Of a stretch of 20,350 bases of DNA, positions 1 to 12,300 are shown piece by piece. Source of the DNA: Lingula anatina (lineage: Eukaryota; Brachiopoda; Lingulata; Lingulida; Lingulidae). The translations under genes were made by a program, and so were the position numbers. The number at the start of each line of letters is the position of its first letter. Within the stretch, counting starts at the first letter, position 1. The notes under the pieces are model-generated. The model was not told where the DNA came from and ran no database searches. It was given only the letters and a program-made list of their open reading frames with translations. The stretch lies in contig NW_019775610.1 of NCBI RefSeq assembly GCF_001039355.2, positions 274,461 through 294,810 of the forward strand. Direction: 5' to 3'.

Positions 1-45
1 TAAAAAAAAAATTTATCCCGAATTAATTCCCGGGTCTAAGGCAAA

Positions 46-49
46 CCCC

Positions 50-80
<31 letters not shown>

Positions 81-89
81 AAAAAAAAA
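46..89. repeat. C25-A19 homopolymer block at the window's low end
   Basis: Twenty-five C followed directly by nineteen A, inside the partial intron that follows exon 10 (1-190). Compound homopolymers like this are error-prone in assembly, so the local length should not be trusted. Nothing else is recognisable in 1-190 apart from the exon 10 donor. Confidence 0.9.
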
Positions 90-190
90 CATTCAAATTT
101 CTTGTAATGACTGTTTTTTTCACTGGAAACATTACCTTACACAATCAAGGAACATCAGAGCAAGCAATATCTATGCCAGCCTAAGCCTAC

Positions 191-324
191 CTGTTCACAA
201 TGCCTCCTTTCACACCTTGCCTGGTGACAGTTCACTCTCCCTCTGTCACATGTACAGAACTCACACTGTGATGTATTCCACATGTCACCATGATAGTATA
301 GCCCTCCACTGTACACACAAGGAG
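191..324 (-). CDS. FRAS1: FRAS1-like exon 10: VWC5 cysteines 1-7 (last exon in window)
   Basis: Two bases plus 44 codons, from a TTCCTCAG acceptor to a CAG|GTAGGC donor. It encodes APCVYSGGLYYHGDMW through RRHCEQ with seven cysteines. Layout and length (134 bases, phases 1 in and 0 out) equal those of exon 6. The CCPxC end of this domain must be in the next exon, beyond the low end of the window. Confidence 0.92.
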
Positions 325-3300
325 CTGAGGAAATTGTAGAGATCATTTTAAATGCTTACATCATTTTACACTATTTACCGCTAATCAGAATAAAAAATGG
401 TAAGATGGGAAATGAATTGATATCCCAAACTGGTAAACCATTAAATACCGAATAAAATATCTTAGATTCTAGAAACATTCACCTATATTGTTTAAATTAA
501 TACTAGTGAAAAAGCCTTCCACCAACCTTCCTCTGCCACACAAGATGGACAACAATCTCCAGGCTTCAGCAGCTTCTTCTCACCCTGAAATCATACTCTG
601 ACCTTAGGCTGAGAAATACTTGTAGAACACTTCTTTAGTAAATTATTTTATCATAAAAATTTTTCAAATATCTAATAATAAAGCTTTTAATGTATTCAAA
701 TTCAAGTACCATTTCTATGTTGGTCAAAAGAATATAAAACGTAAAAAAAACTTACTGGTTCACACTGTATTGTATCCTCACACTGTACCTTCCTGCACTG
801 ACTATGCCCTGAGGAACACCTGCAGTAGGTACAGCTATCTTCCTGCCACTCATCACCAGACTGGTAGAGAGTGCATCAAATATACAAAAAGATCTTGTTA
901 TCTTAAAATAACACTGACTGATGGTTTTGATATCAAAACATAATTTTTAAAACTAACTCATATATCTAGAACTTATACACTAGAATATTAAAGGTAATAC
1001 CCATTGTAAACAATTCAACCAGTAAACATTCGGAAGGAGACTAAGATGATAACCTAAAACAGAAATTGTCCACATGTTAGGAAATTTTTTTACTTATCAA
1101 AGACTTACTTAAATAATCCATAAAATTCCTATTAACGGCCTAGTGTTTACCTTGTATTGCTTTCCTCCCACATAACACATGTCTTCTACACACTGTGGAC
1201 AACAAGTGGACGGAAGTTGGACAACACTGGAACCCTGAAATGACACCATTTTCACATGAAAATGCAAAATACTTGTCATAAATAATAATAATTATTATAT
1301 TATATTATATTGATTAAAATCATGCTACTTATACATACTTATACACATAAAATCTAAAACTACAGGAAATGTACATCTTAACAACAATTCCATTACACCA
1401 TTGGTTTTCTGTACAAAAAAACTTCCAGATTTACATAAATAAACTCTAACCACTGCTCATCTCAACAAGAAACTATGAAGCTGTATGGCATGGCATTTTT
1501 TCTCCAACTAGATGGAGTTTCTCTAACTGCAGTGCATCTCTGCACAACCCTGACGTCAGTAAACACATGGCCTTACAGATAACACACCCACTGAGATATC
1601 CTTTTACTTAATAAGTGTTTTATGTTCTCCACTGTGTAGTAATGATATGTTTACTTCTGCAGACATTTTCTGCCAATGAGAAAAGATATGGTGGCATTCG
1701 AGGTGTCATGTTGATTAATTATGAACACCTTTCAAATTCACCAGAGATGAAATGTTGCATATCCAATAATTAGAAGAAATGAATGAAATAGAAAAAAAAA
1801 TAATAATAACTTCAAGCCAGCCTTGTGCTCTAAATGGTATTTTGGTGAACTGGTCTCTGATATTACAATCAAGCAGTTGGTTTGAATTAATCAATGTCAA
1901 AATAGTTTTGTCCAAGTATTCACTTAAAAGCCTTTGCCAGGTAAACAAGTTAGCAGGGAAGATAATTAATGACAAAAGCAATAAGGTTCCACATGAGTTC
2001 TTTTATATATTCTTATGGAATGTTTTTTGGAACAGGCAGCAGATGTAGAAAAATTTCCCTGTCAAGTACAACTGTGCCAGCCATACTAACTGGTGGCAAA
2101 GGTTGACCCTTAAGTTCCCCAAGTCATCAAATTCAATCAAATTTTGAATTTTGCACCATTCATATTTGAGCTCCTTAGAAATACCAACACGTTTGGCACA
2201 GGTTAAAGTTTTACCTACTGTAATTTTTTCATTGTTTTATAGCTGAATGAATTGGCCAAATTACACGTAACTGGTAACATGTGATACAAAGATATTGACA
2301 CTAATCATGCTAGTTTCACCTGGTCACACCTGAAATCTGGACACTGGGAAAAACAGTAGACTCACCTGGTCACATATGAGAAATGGACATTACCAACGGA
2401 TACTGCACTTGCCTGGTTATACCTGAGATCTGGACATAACCAACGGATACTGCACTCACCTGGTCACACCTGAGATCTGGACATTACCAACGGATACTGT
2501 ACTCACCTGGTCACACCTGAGATCTGGACATTGGGAATAGACAGTAGACTCACCTGTGCACACCTGAGATCTGGACATTACCAACGGATACTGTACTCAC
2601 CTGGTCACACCTGAGATCTGGACATTGGGAGCAGGCAGTGGACTCATCTGGTCACACCTGAGATCTGGACATTGGGAATAGACAGTAGACTCACCTGTGC
2701 ACACCTGAGATCTGGACACTGGGTAGTGAAACATGTAACTTCTCCATCTTGACAACTGCACCTGATGCAGGGTGTTGGCTCCCAGACAGCACCATCCAGG
2801 TAGTGAACACCTTGATGCATACAAGAGCCTAAAATTGAAAATATTCAAAAAGTCTAACAATTTTCATATGATACACATCATTTTGTTTAAAAGGTTATAG
2901 GTGAAAATGTTGTTTTTTACTTTAAATCTGAAATACTATTCTAAAATGGATGGGGTTACAATAAATAGTGAAAATAAAATGTTACCTGTTAAGTTATATA
3001 TTCAATATATTAACTGCTCAGCATTTGTTACCTGTATTATTCAAATTTGATTTTTTTATTTAACACTGCTAACACCCAGATGAACACTTGACAATACAAT
3101 TATCTGCATAGCCTCATATAACACCCTCATAACACAGATAAAAGACCAAAGAGCAGAACATTTGTAGCAAAAAATGTATAAACTACTGAGGAAATTGTTT
3201 ACATTCTCCTAACTGAGCCTTGAACAGTTTGCACATAAATACTTCGCTGTAGATTTCAAAGTTTGTTTATTCTAAGTTTTTTCTAATCATGCAGAACAAA

Positions 3301-6300
3301 AGAACTGAAATACCCTACAAGCATAAAAAATTCAAAAAAGGAAAAAGTAAAACCTAAAAATAAACAACTCCACGACTACATTTGATTTGGTCTCTTTTTT
3401 CCTCAACTTAAAGGTCAATAAGATTTGTTGATCCTGCTAGATCATAATAAGTCAGGGAGCCCTCTTCAACTTCATTCTCTTTGTGAAGTGACACATAACT
3501 AAGGTCAAAGGAGGGTGTAGGACCCCATACATATAGCAATCAGCTGGTGCACATGCTTGTGTTCTTTCTTAGTTAATGAGTGTCAACAACTGTTTCTGAT
3601 ACAACCTCATCATACAGTGTACTTTTTTCAAGTCAAAGCACTACTAGGACCTAGAGGGTGAAATTCTATACTTTGTCACACAACAAAGCATAAGTCCTGT
3701 TGAATTTTCCACCTCTATTTGAGCACTGTATTCAGTGACACTCTAATACCTCAGCCATTTAGTGCATGATGCAGTGATGCCTCTAAGCTGTGCACATTCC
3801 ACAATAAAATAAGCCAAAGAGATAATCCCCTTTTTCATGTTGTAAAAGAGATTTGCCGTGTATGGTTGTCATTTGACACAATTCAACTAAGAGATCAGTA
3901 ATGTAAGTCTGTAACACTGAAATAGATAAGATTCTTTTTGTAAATGCTTCCAATATTTGTCACCTGAAGGTTAGAAAAACACAAAAAATTTCCACAATAT
4001 TTGATCCAACCAGTGGATACATTGCAGCAATACTGCCCAACATACTAGCAGTCATTTTATTTTCATCTGACAGGCAAAACAGTGAAGAAAAAGGCAAAAT
4101 CCATGAGAGAGCAAAATAATGAGTCCCCCTGGTGTCAATACTGTAATGAAGTGTTCTGCTTGACAGACAGGGTCATGTGTTTTGACTCTGTTTTCCATCC
4201 TGCTAGTCTGTATCCAAAAAAATCAACTTCAACCTTCACAGACTGACAAAGATAAATAAACATTGATCTTATCACTGTTTAATCACACTGCAGACACATA
4301 TTATGAAATTAAAACTGCTATAAATAAAAGCTTGGTAAATTGAATAAAAGAAAAAAAATCGCACAGACAGACATTTTTTTTGGTGAAGAGGTCACTATGG
4401 TGTAAGGTTACCAGAGGGTAATTATTTCAGAGAAAACAAAGATGTTGTCCACTTACTTCCTGTTGGGACACATTTTGGGCAGCAGACATGAGGCAAACTT
4501 TGCTTCTCTTCTCCGTGTTTGCAGTGTAAAGCTGGGCAAGTCTTATTGGTACATATCACGCCTTTCTCTGTGCAGTGGCAGCTCTCACACAGGCTGACAT
4601 GCCACTTAGAGTCAAACTAGAGAAAAAAAATATATTTTTTCATCTGAAAAAAACATTGCAAAATCTTATACACTACTGAGCTGATATGTGTGTACATGTA
4701 TGGTTTATATCATGCCATCTCCTTGGCAATGTGCTCTGACAACATTTATACAACTGTTTTGAGACACTAAGTAAAACAAAAGGGTGTAAAATGATAAGAG
4801 TGAAACAGTTTTACTAAGCCTACATGTGGTTACTTTTTAAACAGGATTTCAGCTGATGGAAGTCTGCTTTTACGGCATGTAAACTTATCAAACAATGCTG
4901 TAGAACAAGAGTTAAGTCTGGACTAAATTCAGATGCTGTTTCAGAACAATGTCAACACGAGAATGAGTAAATATTTGCCAATATTTGCCATTTCATTGAT
5001 TCTGTTTACAGCATACACAGTTGAAATATTTTCTTCATTGTGGAAAGTGTCTCAAGATCCATCATCATTATCCTTAGGGGAGTAGAATTATTCAAGCCAA
5101 TTTCTTTTAAATCAAACAAAAACAGCAATCACCATGGGCCTTCAGGCAGCCATGTTTGGACAGATATGTTTTCACTATCATCTGCTAAAAATCACACGTA
5201 CCAGGGCAATATAAGTGCAAAGATGTTACACATAACAGGGTCTGATGTGTGGTCTGTTTAGTCTAAAAAGTCTGGTGGTCATGATCATGATCATCATCCA
5301 ACCTCAACTTTTTGTTACTCTGGAGAAATCAGTAGGGGGGATGAATAGACACAGTCCTTACCAGCAAGGCATACTTTCATCTCCTTTCAGTGTTACTAGA
5401 GAACTCTGCCCTCATTGCCTGGAGAGTTTATTAATGTGCCTCCTTCAGGTTTGTTCTCTGCTAAAGTAGAGTTTAACAGGCCTTGGTATTCTTTTGGGTC
5501 AAGAGGGAGAACACTGCCCCATTGTGACATTTTCAAATCCACACTTATGAAAGCACCCATGTTACACTAACACATGAGGAACTGAAGGGAAAGATTTATC
5601 TCTAGGGTAAAATGAATTATCGAATTCTTTAATAAATATAAGTTGCATTTTCAATACCCAAGGCAAGGTATGCTCAGCTATTCAAACTAAATATCAAGTT
5701 CACCAGTTTCTACACCTTGGAGGGAAACTTAAACCCCTGTCGATTACCTTTCATCAAACTGTTAATTCGAAGCTCTTTATATAGGTTTCTAATCCTCTTT
5801 AAATATGTTGTTAATCCTGAGTGCCCAGGTGGGGGATATGTATTCTACCTGTCTGTCAGCTGGGGCAGGCTAAATATGTGATTTATTGGTGATGTAGTAT
5901 TGCAAGTAGATTGTTTTTACCTGCTGAGTGATTTCCTTGAGCTAATAACAAGCTGGAAATTCAGTAATAAGGGTAATGGCAGTGTAACCCCCCAAAAATA
6001 AAATAAATAAAAATAAAAACAATAATGGTTATAAGAATGATAATACTGGTGCTTCATTCAAATGCAACTATTGTATTGAGAAATTTTTAAAACTATTTAT
6101 TGCATCTTTTCAAAAGTTATATTGTCTAAAAAAAAAAAGGTAAGTGACCCTCTCAAAGTGAGTCATTACAATATATCACAATTTTATGTTTGCCTATTCT
6201 TGGTGCAGTTTGCATAGTTATTTCCCCATGCAGAGTTAGCATCCTTCCAAACAAATTATCAGAAATTTAGTCCTTTCTCTAAAGAATTCTTAGAATTATT

Positions 6301-9300
6301 ACAAACAATAACATTTGAATTGTAAACTTTTTCCTCGACTGAGATAAAGATATGGATAAGTGGAGTCTAGTTATATTCTCTGCTAAATTCTGTTAAGAAC
6401 CTTTAACTCCAGTATCCTTGCAAAAGAAATCTGGACCTGTGGTAGAAGGTTCAATCCTTCCTTGCCCTGGTCAAGGCACAGAGGTCAGATAACTTTTGCC
6501 AAGGCAGAAGTAGCGAGGTCAAACAATTATTACTTTTGCAGATGGGCATTTAGAATTACAGAGAAAGAAATGGCCCTTTAAAACTGAAATTAAAGTCTGT
6601 GATTCTAAATAACATTCAGAACAAATAGGAGTGAGAACAAAAATGTGCTTTTATCCATCATTACATCAACACGTGTCAGACCAACATTATTGAAGTTATT
6701 TGGTAAACGGTATTTACTTGGTCTTTTCAATGGGGAAAATATGAATTTTAAAGATTCTGTAGTTTTTTAAGTCATAATTTCTTAAGATTAGAAAATTCCT
6801 ATTGAGTGGTAGCAACAAAATTAAAAAGCAGGCTACTCTATAGTTCTATTTTTTGCAGTAAAAACACCACAAAATCTATACAAAAAATAATTTTTGTGAT
6901 TATAAAATTATGTATCTGAAAGTTTGATAACTTTGACCATTGAAACGATCCAGTTATTTCTTTACATAACATACTAAAATAGGCTGAAGAAAATTTGATA
7001 TTTTTGTTTTCCATCAGCTTAAATATCTTATCGCTTTTTTATGAAAAGATAGCATGAGCACAAACATAAAGGTGTGAAAGAAGAGATATGATATACTTAC
7101 CTCCCGTGTCTGTCCTTTATACACACATGGTGGTCCAGGTGTGAAGCATTCCGGACAACAGTTACCTGATGGAATTCTGTATACTTCTCCCTGTATATAC
7201 AAACAAAACAAACACATGCAGACCTGACTACATCACCTGGTAGTAATTAGCACTGAAAAGGTCCTTAAGGTCATGATTTATTTTCAGGCATATGTGAAAC
7301 AAATTGGTGAATTAAGAAAAATCCACTATTTCTCTTAAAGTTTTTCTCTTTTTTTTTCTTTTTGAAAAATGTTTTTCTCTTTTTTTCTTTTTTGAAAAAT
7401 GTTTTTCTCTTTTTTTCTTTTTTGAAAAATTATGTAATATAAGTAACATATTTATCTATAGGGTAAATGTAATTTCCTCAGTCATTTACAGACTTTGAAA
7501 AGGATCAAAACATTTCCCCTCCAAAACTTTTTTCCTGAAAATAATAGTTTATAGAACATGTATATGTGGTCAGTCACAATAGCAGATAAATCAAGGGCAA
7601 ACTTTTTCTTCTAAAAGAACCATTAATTCTTGTTGACCTCTCTGTCAAAAAGAGAATTTCAGAGGCCCAACTGCCTTTTGACATTTTAGTCTGGCCATAA
7701 ACTACAAAGGTTTGGGTTTTTATTGATGGGTGTTTTCTGGGTCTACATAAGCTATCAATCACCAGCTTTAAAAAAACACATATCAAAGGTGCTGTCCTTG
7801 AAACAACTATCTACTTTAAACAAACAGCTACTGTAAAAGAAGAGAAAGAGAACTTTGATGAGGGGCATGGCAGATAGTAGTTCCCAGAGATAACAGACAA
7901 GGCAATTACATTATAGTGATTTTGTTCTTGGTGAGCTGTCAAAAAAAAAAAAAAAAGGAAGAGCTAGAGAGAAAAAGTGTAAAAACTTTTGAAAATTGGA
8001 GAGTAAAATAACTGTATTTATCAGACATGACAAGGCATTTATCCCTTTTACTTCTGGGGGATGTCAGCACAGCAGTTCAACCTATCTAAAATTGAAATCT
8101 ATCTTCTGGATAGACCACAGTAACCATGTGGGCACTGTTGCCATAATATAGGTAAAGAGCCACTGGAAACTCTTTATATGGGAAATGCATTAACAAAATT
8201 TGTCCCTAAGCAGTTGATATATGTATCCTGTATCCTACCCACACTGCTCTTATGTCTGAAATCTGTACCTACTAAAAAGAATATACTAGCCTATGGTTTT
8301 TCACCTATTTGGTACTAAACAGAAAAATTATAGTGGCTAAAGGGCAAATAGTAGTGTTCCCCATTTTTAATGAAAAATATAACAGTCAAAGGAAAGAGTG
8401 GACAAGTAGAAAATGAGTCAAAGTAAAACAATATGATCTTAGCTTTTTGACCATGTTGTTCCATCAGAATCATGCAGCGATGCCAAAACAGTGCAATTTA
8501 CAAGTTTTTTTTATCTACTCTCTCATTCTACATAGTTTCTAATCCTGTATAACCACCAGTGTTTTTCTTACCTGCTGTATGTTACATCTAGGGTCCTGAC
8601 ATGTCACTTGTTCGCACACTGTGACAGGGCTGAGGCATGTGCAGATGTGACAGCTATCTGACTTCCAGACAGTACCATTCTGTAAATAATAGAATTCCAG
8701 ATGTAATTCTGTTTCTCATTTATATGAATGCAAAGATGAAAATACATGTACAGTACTATACAATAAAACATGAGAAACAATGTGAGCTTAAGAATTAACA
8801 ATATATGTGATTCTAACTTACAATGACAGCTGAGAGCAACATTAGGATTCATTCTGTATAAACTACTGATCGATTCCACTCCTTGCGGGCTCTTGCTGAA
8901 TGCAATCAGATTAACACGCCTCCTCTTGTTTCCAGTTTAGTCTTATAATCAGCAACTTTTCTGTATTCTACTCAATGCCAAGAAGAGGCAATTTAATCTG
9001 TTAACCTGATTGCATTCAGCAAGAGTTCCAGCAGGGTTGGAGCAATCTACACAGAACAATGGTTTCAATGGGAATGAGACCTAAAGGCTTATAATCTTAA
9101 TGTGTCCATTTACTTGTTCATTAATTTAATTAATATACACGTAAGAACCATTTTAATGGTGAGATTTTGTGCATTACTGAAGAAACTGCAATGAGAAGAC
9201 ATGTATGGAAAGTGTGTTTTAGGGTGTGGATACAAAACAAGACGCCATTCTTGTCTTAACAAATAATTAAAGGACATGTCATACAATAGACCCACTTTTG

Positions 9301-12300
9301 CTTCCCTACCTCTTCCCCTTTCTCCATTTCAAAATTCACACACAAAAAAAATAGAACAGAAGAAATTGTGTTAACTGCGCACTTCAACCATATAGTTTGG
9401 TTTCCGTCCATTACAAGCATACTCATCAAGACGGGACTCTCTGTGACCTCAAAGATTGCATTTCAACTCAGAAGACAGAACAAAAAGGTTTTCTTTTTTT
9501 TCCTCTTTCCAGTTAAATCTTTTGAGAAAGTTGGCTTACATTACTCAACTTAAAAGAACCCAGCATCAGCAATGTATAAATAAATCCATTGTTTATGTCA
9601 CTTACTTGGATCTCATTTCTAAAAGCCTGCTCATTATCAAGACAAGAAAGGATTGAAGAAAAATAGACTGCAAGATGTATACAGTAGAGAGTCTCAATTT
9701 TCAAACCAAACCCTGTACTTTCACAGGTTGGCCATTTAAAGGTTATGGGAAAAAACCTTCATACCAAAATACCAACTTCCCTCTACACCTCAGATTTCTT
9801 CGAGCTGTCTTTCAATATTTATCACAAATAGCCAAATATATATAGCGATATAGTTTGCACAGGGGATGTGTGTATAAAACCAAGGATATTTGTATATATG
9901 TGTAATATGCACACAAGTTCTTGGTGTTACCGAAGATGCAAATGAATACGCACATCACATATTACATAAAAGAGACATTACTCATCTCAAAAATTTGAAA
10001 AAAAGTTGAAACCTAAACAAACCATTCAACCATTATTACCATTACTAACAGCATAAAATCTAAAATTTGTTATCTTAAACAAAGCTTTTTAAAATTGTCA
10101 TTTATTGTTTCAAAATCAAAACCACACATAATAATCCAGGAAAACAACGTAAAAAATTCACTTGTATTTCTCACTTATAATTTTTTTCATTTTCTTTCAA
10201 AAAAAAAAAAAAAAAAAAGATAATATATGCATTTCTCCTGCATATAAACCATATAAACTCAGAGTTAAAATACAATGTAGCAATCTTGATATGATGAAAA
10301 GACATCCCTGCATATCCCCTGCAGCACTTCAAGTGTTCAACCTTCCAAATGATTGGTTTTATCTGGCCAATGTATCACTGCCTTCCAAAAACACACAAGA
10401 ACAAACCACACACTCTTTCACAGAAACTTATATCAGAAATTGAGGTGGCAAATCAAAACAGGTCTTAATGCTAAATCTTTCAGGCTGGCTAATCTCCTGT
10501 ACAGAGCAAAGAATATGATATGGTTAAGGGATTTTGAGGGTCCTAACAAAATACCAAAAGAGTTGCGCTGGCCAAACTAACATCTGCAGTCTGGTTATAA
10601 AACCTACCAACTCTGAACACCACAAGAAGAATTTTTAGCCACAAAAACAGTACCTAGTAACAATTTCTTCTTATGCAAGTCAACCATTTTTTCAAAACTC
10701 GAAATGTGTTTTAACTTGTTATTAGCAACAAACAATGGGAATAGATACTAATAATATGTAGAATATGCATAACTACTGTACATGGAATCAGCAACTTATC
10801 TAGGGTAAAGCTGAAGTACTGAACTTAAAAATGTCTGAATAATCCTTGGATCTTTTGTCAGCTTTTAACAGTAAAATCATTTTGTACTCTACAACTTCAA
10901 TTACTTATCTTTAGTCTATCTGATATATTTATCGGGTGGCTAAAGAAAGTTCCTAATTTAAAAGTTCACTAATTTCAACAGTTTTGAAAATATTTCAATG
11001 CACTTTGGGTTTTTTAGGAAAATGTTTTTGATAAATGCTTAAAGTTTTGACTCTACAAAAATATCTCAAATTTCATTGCAATATCTTTATAACTGTTATT
11101 ATTATCAAATTTGCAACCCGATGGTCGGATACGTAAATACACTCTTTGCATCATAGTTGAATAAATGTACTAATAAATAAAAAAGAATGTTAAAAGACAT
11201 ATGTTGAAGTTATTGAAATCTGAAATTAGTGTTTTTATGGCACCTGATATATATATGTCACAGAAGATAAAGAACATATTTTTAAAACAAACTAATTGAA
11301 AATAACAAAAAATAAATATAAACAAAACAACTTAATGAAATGGATTAAAAATTCGAAAAGAATACAAAACAAAATATTAATTTATAAAATAAATAAATAA
11401 ATAAATAAAAAAGAAAATCACCATTTCACTTAATCTTATTAAGAGTTCCATAAACTTGTGGGACTTGAGCATCACCTTAAGAAGTTGGCTATTACTGATT
11501 CTTTTTTTAGAACAGTGTAAAGTTTGATGGACAGGAAGAAAAAGTTCAAATGCTGGGAAAAGGCTGATCTGTCTAAATGCCAAGCATTTAAATCACAGAT
11601 TTTGGATGCTCACATTTCCTAATGCACATTGAATCAGTACCTGTAATAGAAAAAGATTCTGGGTCCCTTCTAGGTTGATCAAATAAAACTATCCAGGCTG
11701 AAAGAACCTCCGTCTTGTAGAAGATAAAAGACATTAAGTATGGTTATCCACAAATACCGTCTAGAAAAGGTGTTACAACCACAATGTGCTATGTAATATG
11801 AAGGTAACCAATTTACTTGCTGATGTAAACCCCTCTGAGGTATAATGGCAGAAACAACATGCCACCACAGTGGAGTGTGTAAACTATTCATTCACACCTT
11901 CTTGATCCAACGAGCACATTATCATGATCTATACTTGTGCAAGTGTTACCAACTCTTTCATGTACAGTCTAATGGGAGAACCACTTATAAGCTCAAGGGT
12001 ACCTGATCAATTACCCAGTAAATTGGGGTTAATTAATGATGTTCAGGAACCATGTTTGAATGTTAATTGCCATAGTTGAACATGCATGATTGAGCTGCAT
12101 AGTTGTACTGTACTAAATAATATGCACATGGTTCTGACTCAAGAATGCAATTTTACATACATATAATTATATAGATAAAGCAATATATGTTTTTTAAATA
12201 AAACATTTTTTCTCATGGGAAATCAAGAAAAATTAAGTTAGCTAGATATAATTAGCTAAATTTTTATTTCAGTACATTAAATAGCATGTTACATTTAACA

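Noticed and set aside
1715-2048. Overlapping 88 and 89 codon frames on opposite strands
   Set aside because: AT-rich, no recognisable domain, no splice-phase match with neighbouring exons, and within an intron. Frames of this length are expected by chance in AT-rich DNA only occasionally, so a decayed mobile element cannot be excluded, but nothing supports a gene.
2597-2860. An 87-codon minus-strand open frame over exon 6 and the minisatellite
   Set aside because: It is shifted relative to the VWC cysteine frame and starts inside the intron. The correct frame is fixed by the ten-cysteine pattern and the phases of exons 5 and 7.
6440-6490. GGTTCAATCC string resembling a tRNA-derived SINE B box
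   Set aside because: No convincing A box upstream, the stem around a seven-base T loop does not pair, and no tail or target duplication is visible. The nearby hairpins are short.
10162-10443. A 93-codon plus-strand open frame through an A20 run
   Set aside because: The frame includes a poly-lysine run produced by the homopolymer and has no domain; it lies in intron 2.
12040-12140. Inverted AACCATGT / ACATGGTT pair
   Set aside because: Only about 12 bases pair with mismatches across some 80 bases, which is within chance for a window this long.
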